In this document: in pieces, positions 22,310-34,946 of the stretch
Position numbering within the stretch: position 1 is the stretch's first letter
Layout: each line of letters opens with the position of its first letter
NCBI GenBank assembly: GCA_035771165.1
Contig: JAWNZC010000087.1
Location: 5,350,001 to 5,414,000 of the forward strand
Direction: 5' to 3'
Source of the DNA: Paragorgia papillata
Taxonomy: Eukaryota; Cnidaria; Anthozoa; Scleralcyonacea; Coralliidae
Length of the DNA stretch: 64,000 bases
The notes under the pieces: generated by a model
What the model saw: the letters and a program-made list of their open reading frames with translations, nothing else
The model's database searches: none
Told to the model about the DNA's origin: nothing
Program-made: the position numbers and the translations under genes

Positions 22310-23200
22310 GTCAGTCAAGACATAAAATAGAACTTTCCGTTATAATTAAATTATAGGCCATACACTTAACTTATAGATTTTCGTTACTCATAGGATGATA
22401 CAAAATATCAACACAACATTTAGTATAGAAAATGCTGTTAGTACCAGTCTCGTGTTGGTTTTGTTTAAAAACCGTTCCGGTGCCAAAAACAACTAGCCTG
22501 CAGTATTAACGTGAAAAAGAATAATAATTATCAGTTATTTTTTAGTTTAATACGAAAGACCGTTTAACATTTCGAACGAAATATCTATACGTCTTTCGAG
22601 ACTCGTACAAAAATAGTTTTATCACTCTTGTTCTCACCTTTTCAGTTTTCGGTCGTCTGTTTTCATCTTATCAATTACCAGCAAAAACACGTCTTTTCTT
22701 TTCATCTCTATAATTAACTGTATAGTTTTGGAGTTTCTCCTTGGCTTAAATTAATGTGATGATTCCATCTTGTATTGGGCAATATCCTGTCTCTTATATC
22801 TATTTATATAACATTCATGCAGTTTCAGGCTTCAGTCACTGAGCTGTGACTTGTTTCCAAAGATGCTCTCGTGAATCAAACAGACAAAAATGCGGACTGA
22901 CGGATTGTGGCTAGACAACTAGACAATCGCCTATTGTTTGTGCACAGCACAACCAATCAAAACTGTTAAACCATTTAAATGCACGATTAGCAAAGCCTGA
23001 CAAAATAATTCGATAAATATTTTTTTAAAACGTCACATATTTAAATTGTCAGACGTTAAAATTTTGAGAGCTTTAATACCGTAAATGTTTCGAATATACA
23101 ACTGAGTGGTGACAAAGAGAACTCTAAAGACTATACTAAAGGATCGACCTCAAGGAATAATGACAGGAACTGTAAAAGACGGCATTTATAGGTAATAACA
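22310..23200. other. Non-coding stretch
   Basis: AT-rich; nothing recognised. Confidence 0.4.
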
Positions 23201-23207
23201 TGACTTG

Positions 23208-23897
23208 AGCGGCCCGAGGACTTTTACAAATCTTCCCGAGGGAAAGGGGAAATTTAATCGCTAATTTCCGGAAAAGTCATGTTATTAGTTTGTAATATTA
23301 TGATCGCCGAGGAAAACTTTGAGAATCTTACAGACAGGAAATTTACACGGTTGATCAGAGAAGTTGCATCTAATTTTCCCGTGCATGTTGATGAGGGAAA
23401 ATTTATGCAAGCGGGAAATTTAGAAGAAGACAAAAGATTTCTTTGTTAATATAATACTACCATGATCGCCTCGGATTCTTTAGTTCTCCGAGGGAATGTA
23501 AACCTCGTATTTCTCTCATCGCTCATGCAAGAGGGAAATTTATCCTTTGTCTTCTAATTTTCCCGTGCATGTTGATGAGGGAAAATTAGAAGACAAAGAA
23601 ATCCTTTGTCTTCTTCTAATTTTCCTGTGCGTGTTGATGAGGGAAAATTAGAAGACAAATAAATCTTTTGTCTTCTTCTAAATTTCCCGCTTGCATATAT
23701 TTTTTCCCTCATCAACATGCACGGGAAAATTAGATGCAACTTCTCTGATCAACCGTGTAAATTTCCTGTTGGTGAGATTCTCAAAATTTTCCTCGGCGAT
23801 CATAGTTTACAAAGTGATAACATGACTTTTTTGGAAATTAGAGATTAAATTTCCCCTTTGCCTCGGGAAGATTTGTAAAAGTCCTCGGGCCTGCGTC
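23208..23897. mobile_element. Nested-hairpin element
   Basis: The outer arms (GAGGACTTTTACAAATCTTC, AAAGGGGAAATTTAAT and AAAGTCATGTTAT) at 23208-23288 pair with 23815-23897. A second inner pair (TTTACACGGTTGATCAGAGA, GTTGCATCTAATTTTCCCG) at 23340-23390 pairs with 23715-23765. The centre contains alternating inverted 30-bp GTGCATGTTGATGAGGGAAA copies. Confidence 0.65.
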
Positions 23898-23899
23898 CC

Positions 23900-25280
23900 T
23901 TGGACTTTCACAGTGCGAGACTCCATCTACAGCCGCGGCGAATACCACCGTTGCCACAATATTTGATGTAGAAGAGTGTTAAAGTTTACTAGTTTAATAA
24001 AGAAATATTTACTTACTACACTTTCTTCTCATGCATCATCTTATCACAATTGGAACAATTTAACACATTGGTCCACAGTGGCAACATCAAATCACAGCAA
24101 CCTCCTTTCCGGAAATGAAGCACCGGCAGTCTGTTGAAGGGATAGCATAGCTTTTAAGAAGGGCAGCAAATATCGAAGTTCTGATATCTTCCCTCTTCGC
24201 CTCTATATACAGCCTTCGTCCTTCTCGTCCATACCGTGACTGAGTATATGTTTTCATTTTCTCAGTTATCTTTTCACAGTTATTTATACAAGTTGCCTAA
24301 TTTTCTACAAGACCAACAAAATAAAGAAATAATACAATATTATATCCATATGATTCACAATGACAAACCAAAACAACTCATTTTTAATTAAGTCAAGAAA
24401 GAATATAAATTATAAACTATGATCAAATGGTGAAATACTGTTACAGTAGTAGAAAATGCTGACGTTACAAGTAAAAGCCCTTCATCAGAGCAAACAGTTT
24501 GCCGAGATAAAGGGCTTTCATGCAAAACATTGATAGCATTTTGTACCAGCAGTATCTGCAGTTTACCACTGCTTGATCGATCTTGCATTTCACATTGCCT
24601 ATATGCAGCAGTAAACATTTAAAAAGTTGCTACAGTAGGTAAATAAAGTAATAAACCACAAGTGAAAAACATACAATAAAAAAATAACTTAAAAAGACAT
24701 CTCATTTTAAAACTTACCACCATCTATTCCCCATAACAATATAGGGCAAAAGAAAAAAATTAATATTGTCCTAGTCGACAAGTCGTGTAATATATTGCAG
24801 CCCAGTCAACGGGTACAGAAATTAGCTGCCACGCGTATTCTGCAAATATCTAGCTGAAGCCACAAGTCAAAGCAAAAACCTTTTCATTCACTCGGGACCA
24901 GTCTATAAAAAGTCTATATACTAATTAAACTAGTTTCGTATATATTACGCAGAAAGGCACTGACCTCTTGATACTGTATCTTCAAGTTAATGCTTCCTCG
25001 TCGTCCTTGTTGTCGGAATCGAAGCTATTGTCAGGTCCAGCCATTATAATTAAGACAAATCACCTGAAACTGAACGTCTAGCAGTCTTTTGTTATAAAGA
25101 CATAATCATGCTGCTAAATATGCTGCTACATAAAACAATGCTTTGTTTTAATTTTCAATCCATATTAACGCTAAGTCCACTTGTATTGCTGACAGTTTGG
25201 CTTGATATCGCACGAGTATAAAAGAGCGCTCAGCAACAGATCGATATTTGTACTATGCTCTGGAGAACTCTGCTTCTTCA
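23900..25280. other. Non-coding stretch
   Basis: No domain-bearing frame. A minus-strand ATG near 25043 opens a 20-codon acidic frame (MAGPDNSFDSDNKDDEEALT) that might be a first exon, but no donor supports it. Confidence 0.35.
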
Positions 25281-25284
25281 AACA

Positions 25285-25660
25285 ACTGGTCACATTACTT
25301 AAGGCCTGCGCTAAACGTCGCACAATAGACGAATTTAATTCAGACGAATTGAATTGTTTGAATTTTATTCGACGAAACTGCGACGTATAACTCGATTAAA
25401 TTCGACACACGAATTAAATCCGTCTCGGCAATTAGAATCGTCTGAGTCAGACGGATAATGCGACGATAATGCGTGTTCGAGTTACACGACGAATTATCGT
25501 CCCGTCGAAATTAAATGTTTCTCTTCTGTTTGTGACAAATCCCCGCCATGATTTCAAAGAATCGTTTTCAGGCTCAACGCGCCCAAGTAAAAACAATTAA
25601 ATTCGACTGAAATCCGACGTTTAACTCGACGTCGCATTTACGTCGTATTTCCGACGAAGT
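25285..25660. repeat. CGACG/AATTCGAC-rich repeat relic
   Basis: Many short inverted variants of AATTTAATTCGTCG-type motifs (TAGACGAATTTAATTC, ACACGAATTAAATCCGTC, CGTCGAAATTAAATG). It looks like a decayed MITE or nested MITEs. No exact ends defined. Confidence 0.35.
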
Positions 25661-25663
25661 TAA

Positions 25664-25716
25664 TTACTCGGGCTACCTATGGTAGGTCGAGTCTAGGTTT
25701 CGGCTTTTTTTTTTTT

Positions 25717-25747
<31 letters not shown>

Positions 25748-25753
25748 GGGGGG
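25664..25753 (+). repeat. Conserved motif followed by T22 G27
   Basis: TTACTCGGGCTACCTATGG and GTCTAGGTTTCGG match the 10541-10590 block, then 22 T and 27 G follow in a row. At 10.5 kb the same motif is not followed by homopolymer. Confidence 0.7.
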
Positions 25754-25759
25754 TGTGTT

Positions 25760-27515
25760 CCACAAAATGCCAAAATTGCGCAATACTTCCCATATAAGGA
25801 GGTTAGACTTCGAGTCTTCGATCACTACGAAAATTGAACGACAGTCGTCATGTTCCTTTCTGTTGTTGTGTCAGGCACAACACTGATCAACCATATTAGC
25901 AACTTACTTGGAAAACCTACCAACACTTAATTTGGCCAAAGGCGAAGCTTGTTTAAAAGAAAGAACTCGCAAAATCGAGCACGGATTGCCATGGAACATC
26001 AACAGCGTATAAAAGCATAAGAAAGATGCCTCATTGGAAGCGATTTCGAAACCGGAGTTATTGTGTCATTGAATCACAGTGAAACGTTTATTTAAGACTT
26101 CCAAATATGCAAACTATCGATATTAACAAACACAAAGAAGGTTAGTTCATGAAGACAGAATGGACGATCGATTTGCGAATGACCCATAGTGCAAAGTAAG
26201 TCCCCTTGGCCGCAGGAGATCTCCCGTAGTATTCCGGGTGTTGTGTCAGAGCTACCGCATAGCCACACCCTAATTCGTTTCTCTGCCGCAATTATAGCGT
26301 TTTTTTCGTATAGAATACTGTAACAAATCTTTCCGATTAACTTAACCTTAAAACAATTCTATGAAAAATAACCAGTCACAGTCATTAGACATTAGTAATA
26401 GTCAATTTTATAATCAGACCAAAAAAAGTTTCGTACAAAATTTGAATACGCGCGTTTTTGCACCATCCAAAAACGTTTTCAGATTTTTGCACCCCTGAGT
26501 CGGATTAACTGAACTATAACAGACAAATCACAACTGGAAAATGACTGAAATGGCTTATGAAATAAGAAAAGACAAGCGAGCTTCTTCAATCTTCTTCCTT
26601 TCCATAACTTTACTTAACTTATTTCCCGATCCATAGGATACCCTTGAGCTTAAAATTGGCCACCGATGTTTTCTTAGGTTTCGATTCGTATCTCCATCAT
26701 GACAAACTTTTGCTATTCCTTCGACGATCTTGTCAGCCTGGAGCATATTAGGCATCAGCCAATCAATTTTGGTCCTATATATATATATATAGATATCGGT
26801 CCAAGTCAGCGTTCAGCGTTCTTTACAAATACCGGAGAAAAGACCAATGGGGAAAAAGCCGGCAAAACAAAGCCATCACCGACCGGAATAAATATTGAAA
26901 ATTTATGCTCGAGATATCAATGTCACAGTTGTGAGTTGTCTAGATTTACATCGGCATCGCTAGCTTTCAAACGACTACGACCGCTAGGTGCTAGCTTTCT
27001 CCCACAAATGACAATATCCTGCCGCATTGCTCTTTCTACCGCGATATCCTGCCGCATTGCTGATTTTGCAAGCTGTCTACCACACTATTTACTGAGTAAT
27101 AACAACTACAAAACACAAGTAATAATCACTGAATAATGCAAAAATATGAACATGTTGAACTGTTTGTATGTCTAGATTTCATGTAGGTGTCGTATTACAT
27201 TTGACAGTGATTTGGAAACGTGTGTTTCAAAACATGTTTCTGTTTGTTCTACATAAACAAATTTTATATCGAAATGATCGCTTGAATGTCCCGAATCCAG
27301 CACTGTATGTTTTGTTATTGAAAGTATTTAGATCGCTGTTGTTATTCGGGAAATTAAAACGGACTTGTTTACATGCTGTCCTTGTGAACTTGTTTTCATG
27401 TGGGAAATTTAAAATAATGTTTACTTTAAAACGAGGTGATAAGGGCTATTTGATATGCACATTAAGGAATTTTAAAATGTTTGCCATTTTGGAATAAGGT
27501 CTATTGTCGTAATTT
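25760..27515. other. Non-coding stretch
   Basis: Short frames without domains. A 29-bp direct repeat (GATATCCTGCCGCATTGCT) lies at 27015-27060. Nothing else recognised. Confidence 0.4.
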
Positions 27516-27573
27516 TAAATTTTACAGTTCTACATTGCATATCTTCATTGCATCTGAAATTTATGTACATTTA

Positions 27574-27963
27574 GGGCTTGTTTATATGGAGGCGAGTTAT
27601 CCGGCCAGCCGAGTTCCTCACATGGCGAGTTCCCGGTCGGTAGAACTGTTTTTCCCACCCTGACCGCAGTGTTTATATGAGACAGAAGGGTAACTCGCCC
27701 TGCCGAGAGCTTGGTACTGGCAGCCGGGATCTCGGCAAAGCGGGATAAACATTTCCCCATATAAACACTTTTCCCCGGGTAACTCGGCATAGCGGGATGA
27801 ATTTTCTATATTCGTTACTTCATGTCACTTTCGTTGATGAGAATCATCTCAAATATTACAACCCGCCAGGTAACTCGCTTTCATATAAACAGAACGTAAA
27901 GTTTATCCCGGCAAACCGGGTAACTCGGCTGACCGAGTAACTCGCCTCCATATAAGCAGCCCC
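27574..27963. mobile_element. Harbinger-like MITE, first duplicate
   Basis: Starts GGGCTTGTTTATATGGAGG and ends CCTCCATATAAGCAGCCCC. TTA at 27571-27573 and 27964-27966 fits a 3-bp TWA target duplication, as in PIF/Harbinger. Internal AACTCGG/CCGAGTT blocks alternate orientation. Confidence 0.65.
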
Positions 27964-28345
27964 TTAAACAAATGTTTGTGTGCACTGTTCCGTGCATGGG
28001 CTATGGCACGGGACGAAAAAATGAAATTGCGATAAATTTGCACATTTGCAAATAACTTGCAAATTTGTTCAACTAAATTTGCATGCAATTTGCTAACATA
28101 AACATAAACATAAACATAAACATAAACAACATAAACATCCACTTGTTACATCTTTGCTTGGTTACGTGTTTGTGAGTTGACTTTGACTGGTTTGTTTACC
28201 TTTTAAATTGCCCTTGTGTTGATACTCAAGTGTAATCTCTCATTACATAAAGCCACTAACTGCTGTAAATATATCTATAACTAAATTGGAAATTTACAGT
28301 TCTACATTGCATATCTTCATTGCATCTGAAATTTATGTACATTTA

Positions 28346-28735
28346 GGGCTTGTTTATATGGAGGCGAGTTATCCGGCCAGCCGAGTTCCTCACATGGCGA
28401 GTTCCCGGTCGGTAGAACTGTTTTTCCCACCCTGACCGCAGTGTTTATATGAGACAGAAGGGTAACTCGCCCTGCCGAGAGCTTGGTACTGGCAGCCGGG
28501 ATCTCGGCAAAGCGGGATAAACATTTCCCCATATAAACACTTTTCCCCGGGTAACTCGGCATAGCGGGATGAATTTTCTATATTCGTTACTTCATGTCAC
28601 TTTCGTTGATGAGAATCATCTCAAATATTACAACCCGCCAGGTAACTCGCTTTCATATAAACAGAACGTTAAGTTTATCCCGGCAAACCGGGTAACTCGG
28701 CTGACCGAGTAACTCGCCTCCATATAAGCAGCCCC
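28346..28735. mobile_element. Harbinger-like MITE, second duplicate
   Basis: The same element shifted by 772 bp as part of the tandem duplication, not an independent insertion. Confidence 0.65.
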
Positions 28736-29061
28736 TTAAACAAATGTTTGTGTGCACTGTTCCGTGCATGGGCTATGGCACGGGACGAAAAAATGAAATT
28801 GCGATAAATTTGCACATTTGCAAATAACTTGCAAATTTGTTAAACTAAATTTGCATGCAATTTGCTAACATAAACATAAACATAAACATAAACATAAACA
28901 ACATAAACATCCACTTGTTACATCTTTGCTTGGTTACGTGTTTGTGAGTTGACTTTGACTGGTTTGTTTACCTTTTAAATTGCCCTTGTGTTGATACTCA
29001 AGTGTAATCTCTCATTACATAAAGCCACTAACTGCTGTAAATATATCTATAACTAAATTGG

Positions 29062-32040
29062 GAAAAGTCACTTTTCAAACCTAAACAAACTTACTAAAGA
29101 GTTTGCACTTTAAGCGTAGTTGACGTACAGCTGGTGTTAAATAAACAATGAAAGATAAAAGTACATACCTGTAGTCTGCGAAACAATTGAGAGTTTAATC
29201 TTCATGTTCTTCATACACCGAAAGACAAACGGCAAGAAAAGGTAAAGTTCTTATTAAGACAATCACTCACAGAAAAAGACTTCTCAGTCATTAAACTATA
29301 ATGTAAAATCACCATAATAATTATGAAGAAATGCAAAATGTAAAGTGGTGAGGGCAGTAGAAACTATACTAACAAAATCAATTCCACCATTTGCCAGAGC
29401 TCTTAAACGCGAAGCATAACGTTAACTCTCAAATAAAATGGCATGTGGCCGTCGCAGTGGCACCATAGTTATATATGACACCTGTCTGGCTCAGATTTAG
29501 TAGACACATGAAATCGAGTGCCTTGAGTCTCCGAGGAGTGCTTTTTATAGAGTGAGTATGTTTTACTCTGGGCAAGGCCTGGCACATTTACTGTTGTGGT
29601 GGCCTTTAGTATTTTACTACCACTGGCTAACACCAGATGATTTTACTCTGGCTAACACCAGATGAAAAAGTCTACTAGTAGGGAAAGGGTTGAAGTCGTA
29701 CTTTTTTGATCTGGTCCCTGTGTTATCAAGTCAACCTAACTTTGTTCTGGAGTTTGGCTTTTAGCTCCTTTATTTTACCAATACAGCACAAATCAGGGTA
29801 CAAGATAAGGTCTCATGGCCTCTCAGACAAATTGACAAGTCAGAGCAAAAGGACCAGTCAACCAGATACCCTTAAAAATGTCCCCTATGGCATCTGTACT
29901 GTAGATGTAAACTACAGTACTAGGTACTAAATGTAATGAAACTAGTTTCAAAACGATTAAGGGAATTTTTTAAAGGTTAAATTCATTAAAAATAATGTCT
30001 TTAATGGTTTATCTTTAATTTGTAGACCTTCTCTGTTTACGTTCTGTAATGACATATCCAGTGGATCAGTGCAATCCAAAAAAACATTCGGTTCCTGACA
30101 TTTGCAAAAATCTCAATATTATACAGTGTAGTTGTTCTCACGCCCAGAAAATAATAAAGCTCGGTCTACAGTATCTTTCAATGATGCTTTGGCTGACTCA
30201 ATAATTATATTCAAATGTTTTTGAATTACAGTTTTTAATATATGGATTTCAAAACAACAGTTCTGTTTAAAAAGTATTTGTTTTGAAGCTGGTTTTACAT
30301 GTACTACATTCAGAATTTGCTGTATTCTGTTTTGGTCTTGACAGGGGGTCCTAAGGCAGGGCATCTTGTCCTGAAGGTGGTGGAGTGAGGTTCGATCATC
30401 CTGAAAGGGGGCATGTGGTTCTGAAAGGGGGCATCTGATCCCATTTCTGACAAACACGATTACGTACTTTTCATTCTAAGGCAATTGCATGATACTTTCC
30501 AACTCTAACCACAATTTTAAGTGACTTACAGTACACATGACCGTATTTTATGTACTGTATAGTGAGTCGTGTGCTCCTACAGTATAAACTGAATTAATGG
30601 TTATTCCAAGACATGGCTTGTAAGGATGCATGCTATAATGAGTCTACACTGTAACGTTTTTTGTTTTGAATTATCACATGTAGGATTTAATCGAGGTGTG
30701 TGATAAATCGCACTTCTTGAGGAACCAAGATGTGCACCAAAGCATGAGATTGCACGCCATTCTTGGGATGTCCTTACTTGACCGTAATAGATTTTACATC
30801 TGGAATAATAAATTAATATATCTGTTGATTTGCGAAAATTAACCAGTCAGAACAATATTCAAAACTGTATTGCCTTTTAATAATTGAGTTTTTTAATGCA
30901 AAATATCATGAATCTGCTCATGAATGCATGATGCAATTTTTCACTGGAACAAAGATGTTCTGTCATGAAAATTTAATTGAATTAGTCATACAACCAGTAT
31001 CTGGTTGACTGTTTCAGTTTGGCAGTGCTAATGCATTTGTTGATCATTATTGATCATGACATTTTTGACAATGCTCTGGTACACACATACTGTAGTTGCT
31101 ACAGTACTTGCATTATAAGATTACCAAAGTCTTAAGCCCCATTTATGCTTTGAGAGACAAGTGTCATGTGTAGCGTACCACGACCAATATGATGTGAATT
31201 TGTGCGTAAAGACATGTACCTCTTGCATGCTTACCGTATGTGCACGACCCATGTCTTTCAAAGCATTAATTGGGTTTTAGTCCACATGCAGCTCTGTTTA
31301 TTGCAAGTAATGTTTTTCATGCATCATGTTCTTGATGGAGCCACACAATATTCAAATAAATCAAATTTTCAATACCAACTTCATTTATTATATCTTTATT
31401 GTCATTTTGCTAAACCATTTTTAATTAACAACTGCTCTGCAATTTAAATTTACTTTTTCTCTTTCACCGTCCTCTTAAATTTAGAATTTTATTATCTTTC
31501 ATAGAATCCAAATCAAAGAAAATTAAAAAGGTGTCAGTTGGTGCTTCAGGTTAGTTAGAACGAAAAACTCATGCATTTATTTAATAAAAATCCTAAAATT
31601 TGAGAGAAAAAACTCCAGGCCTGTGAGTTCTTGGAAATCAACTGCTCCTTGAAAGTTCGGATTTTCTTCTAGTTATTCTACAGATCAATTAATTAACCAT
31701 GCTAGAGTAATTGATTTCAAAATTCTGTTTATTGACTATTGACGATGATGCATAGAACATGCCATATTTGTGCACATTTTGGGCCTTGAATTTGTAAACC
31801 TGAAAATTTCTTGGAAGGTTTGAAACGGTTTGGAGAGATTGGAACTGATGATTTCCTAGCTGAAATTTTGATACTAATAGGTTGATTTTATAACTGACAA
31901 CAGTTTATTAAAAGGCTGCCTATGCAGTACTTCTGATAGCATGAGAATATATTATTCATTATTGTGATACATCTAACTGTAAATTTTTGGAAAGTCCAAA
32001 GAGAAAGTATGTGTCTTTTATATATGCACATTAATGCCAT
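29062..32040. other. Long stretch without recognised genes
   Basis: Lower repeat content than its surroundings. 29540-29690 has TTTTACTCTGGCTAACACCA repeats related to relics at 6.9 and 11.1 kb. A possible 47-base exon is discussed among the rejected items. No RNA gene seen. Confidence 0.35.
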
Positions 32041-32046
32041 TATGTA

Positions 32047-32683
32047 CCGCCATTTGTACAGGAAGCCCATCTTGGCAGCGCGTGGGCACCTGTGGCGGAC
32101 TCGAAATACGCGCGGGGGACTGGTTTTTCGTTTTTTAAAATCCTTTGCCACAGTCCCCGCGCGTCTTTCAAGTCCGCCACAGAGTGCTCACGCGCTGCCA
32201 ATATGGGCTTTCTGTGCCATTTGCAGTTGAGCTTGCAAATTGCGTTAATTAAGACGGTGTTTCATCGTTTGAAACTCTGCGTTCATTGGACAGCAACGTA
32301 GTGTTGCCAAGGGCACAACGTGACGTTGCTATGGAGCTTTGACAGGGTTCAATTAGTGATTAATTTGTTATTCAATTCGTGGCGAGTATGGATATTATAA
32401 AAAAACGTCTAGTAAACGATTTAGACGGACATATAATGTTGGGAAAGCTCTATCAGATGACTTAAGCAGAAGCATTATTGATAAGATATTGGAAAACGGT
32501 GGAGAAAGAGCAACTTCGCCACGAATAACAAATTAATCACTAATTGAAACCTTATCAAAGCTCCATAGCAACGTCACGTTGTGCCCTTGGAAACAATACG
32601 TTTGAGGTCCAATGAACGCAGAGTTTCAAACGATGAAACAACTTCTTAATTTAGCAAGCTGCAAGCTCAACTGCAAATGACGG
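32047..32683. mobile_element. TA-flanked MITE carrying a nested hAT-type MITE
   Basis: The outer ends are CCGCCATTTG...CAGTTGAGCTTGC and the inverse of CCGTCATTTGCAGTTGAGCT, with TA at 32045-32046 and 32684-32685. Arms of about 170 bp (TTTCATCGTTTGAAACTCTG, GTTGCTATGGAGCTTTGA) pair across a short centre. Tc1/mariner-type TA duplication is inferred. Confidence 0.7.
32057..32215. mobile_element. hAT-type MITE with 8-bp target duplication
   Basis: A 159-bp palindrome beginning TACAGGAAGCCCATCTTGGC and ending CCAATATGGGCTTTCTGT. GCCATTTG flanks it exactly at 32049-32056 and 32216-32223. Removing it restores the inverted repeat of the outer element, which confirms the borders. Confidence 0.8.
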
Positions 32684-32699
32684 TATAGTTTCCCCATTT

Positions 32700-33060
32700 C
32701 GTAATGAAACGAAGTTGAAATTTTGTAAATATCCTTCGGATAACACTCTGATTAGAAAAACACCCTAGCGCTCTTTTTTATTGGGAGCCTGGAAATGGCC
32801 GTTGGAACAATTCAAAATCACGCCGGGCTATTAGACCTCCAAAATCCATCATTGCTATATATTAAACATAACTGGTATTGAACGTTTAAAACTTAAATAA
32901 TAAATCAAATACCTGCAGCCGTTAACGAGATATAGCCGTTTCAAATTCAAATTTCCCACCATTTTGTAAAGTTTAATGTTTAATATCTTTTGATAGGATT
33001 AGATTTTTATTTCAGTTTTAAACTTTCTATACCAGTTATGTTTACAACACTTGTAGTCAT
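32700..33060. other. Spacer with weak inverted repeat
   Basis: CATAACTGGTATTGAACG (about 32867) and TCTATACCAGTTATG (about 33027) form a diverged inverted pair. No gene seen. Confidence 0.35.
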
Positions 33061-33068
33061 ATAATAAA

Positions 33069-33219
33069 CTACTTATTGACCTCGCTTGTTCGGTCTGAAC
33101 TATTGAAATATCGGACCTTCCTGCACGGATCTCGCTTCGCTGCGCCAAGGCTCAGCCCGTACTAAAAACGTCGGTCCGATATTTCACTAGTACAGACCTC
33201 GCGCTCGGTCAGTAAGTAG
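33069..33219. mobile_element. Palindromic CTTATTGACCTCG MITE
   Basis: CTACTTATTGACCTCGC, GAAATATCGGACC and the inverted GGTCCGATATTTC, GCTCGGTCAGTAAGTAG face each other around a GCTTCGCTGCGCC centre. It resembles the 18.9-kb palindrome in layout. Confidence 0.6.
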
Positions 33220-33243
33220 TAAATATACAGTATAATATATAAT

Positions 33244-33800
33244 ACAGAAGTTACTCCGACAGAAAGTTTTAGAAACTTTCAGACAGAGTAACTTCTCGGT
33301 TTTTGAGCGCACGTTATAAAAGTAAAGCGTGTTCTTGAGGGAATGAGGGGGACAAATTTGCGAAGAGGGGGACATTTCCTAGGAAATTTGGCCCGGGGGT
33401 GCAAATTCTGGGGGGAACAAATTTCCTGTGACACCAGCACAATTTCTGTGTCAGAGCACCGCTGCGCCGCTCCGATCTTGGAGGAGGTACATAATGTATC
33501 GGATAGCTAGTAGTGCGTTTCCAGCTCCAGTGTGAATGGAGTTCAAAATCGTTTCGGACCTAAACTAATATAATAAAGCAACGTACAGCATTATTATTCA
33601 CCGGTGTCACAGGAAATTTGTCGCCCCAAAATTTGTTCCCCCCAAAAATTTGTTCCCCCCTCCCAGGGTGGGCAAATTTCTTCGGAAATGTGTCCCCCCT
33701 TCAATAACTCGCTTACTTTATCTTAAAACGTACGCCGTAAGCTCAGAAACCGAGAAAGTACTTCTGAAAGCAAGTTTCTAAAACTTTTTGTCAGTATTTG
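33244..33800. mobile_element. Hairpin element with G-rich arms
   Basis: Left AGTTACTCCGACAGAAAGTT, AGAGTAACTTCTCGGTTTTT, GGGGGACA and AACAAATTTCCTGTGACACC are mirrored at 33600-33800 (GGTGTCACAGGAAATTTGT, AAACCGAGAAAGTACTTC, AACTTTTTGTCAGTA). A half copy of the same family lies at 34483-34705. Confidence 0.65.
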
Positions 33801-33809
33801 CCGTCGATT

Positions 33810-34482
33810 CCATCTAAGGATGTACACCGTTGACAAAAAAACATTACCTACGTCAACGCCAAAAATGCCAACGCCAACGTTTAGCAGGAGCATTTGACAG
33901 GTTTCTATTTATCTCAACCAATCACGTTTGTCCAGTCTTACGGTGATTTGTGGGGTTGATTTATATATATTTTTATTTACTTATTTATTTATTTACTAGT
34001 TTTGCCAATAACAATACACAACAATAATAACAATTACAAAGGCAGGAACTGACCAGAGACTAGTCTCCAATAACGGGGTCCCATTTTTGAATCGATTTGA
34101 ATACAAATAAAAGAGAACTACGGTGATAATTTCTCGCCAAAACTTACAGGGCCGAACTGCCAGAAAAAAGCGTATTGACCGCTCGGTCAATATCGTAAAA
34201 TCCCGACCGCTTGGGAACCAATCAGCATGCGTCGTTTTGCATACGGACCGGAGAACAAACCCAGCCATATAATTGATACATTTAGTACGAAAACCTCAGG
34301 CAAATACTTTCCCGTACAGACCTCGGCGACCTCGCACTCGGTTGATAAGTCTTTAATATATATTTAGTACATAATGCATTATTAAAGGCATACCAAACTC
34401 AAGTGTCAACAAAGCGAAATCGATCTTCTTTATCATGCTTTCCTCCCGAAGATAATCTGAATACTTTATTCAATTTTGAGTC
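33810..34482. other. Spacer
   Basis: AT-rich with a TATTTACTTATTTATTTATT run at 33975. GACCTCGGCGACCTCGCACTCGGTTGATAAG at 34320 is a further trace of the GACCTCG MITE class. No gene. Confidence 0.35.
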
Positions 34483-34705
34483 CTAAATACTGATAGAAAG
34501 TTGTAGAATCTTGGTTTCGGAGGTACTTCTCGGTTTCTAAGCGTACGAGGTAGGTTATGGGGTAAAATCGTGTTTTTGTCTTTTTGAAGGGGGGGGGGGG
34601 GGGGGATTTCCGAATGGGGGGACAAAATTCGTAGTAAATGTGTCCGGGGGCACCCGGGGGGGGGGATTTTTGTGCGGGAAAAATTTCCTGTGACACTGGA
34701 ACTGA
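34483..34705. repeat. Half copy of the 33.2-kb G-rich hairpin family
   Basis: GATAGAAAGTTGTAGAATC, TACTTCTCGGTTTCTAAGCG, a 17-base G run, then AAATTTCCTGTGACACTGG, parallel the left arm of 33244-33800. Confidence 0.6.
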
Positions 34706-34946
34706 AAGAACAATTCGTGCCGAGTCTATTCACACTATACCGAATAGATTTACGTTGCGGACCGAAAACCTATCCGTTTTTTTGCAACGCAAGTTGCGTG
34801 AAAAAAAAAGATATGTGACAAAACGTTCAAGGCAGACGAAGGGCTTTAATCGAAACGCGTATATTTCTTTGTTGACAGTTTACCCTCTTTTTGCTTTGCG
34901 GTATAGTGTATCTGGTGTTAATTTCTGTTAATTATTTGTGGTACAG

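Larger units (their letters stand above)
27521..29061 (+). repeat. Recent 772-bp tandem segmental duplication
   Basis: 27521-28289 is repeated at 28293-29061 with only a handful of substitutions (for example GAACGTAAAG versus GAACGTTAAG, GTTCAACTAA versus GTTAAACTAA). Each unit contains a MITE and a CATAAA hexamer run. The near identity points to a recent unequal exchange or an assembly duplication. Confidence 0.95.

Noticed and set aside
28097..28134. CATAAA direct repeats as a possible CRISPR-like or telomeric array
   Set aside because: A plain hexamer microsatellite with no spacers, duplicated with its 772-bp unit.
31502..31549. A 47-base exon between CTTTCATAG and GTTAGT encoding SKSKKIKKVSVGAS
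   Set aside because: Splice sites are plausible but no neighbouring exon of the same gene could be found.
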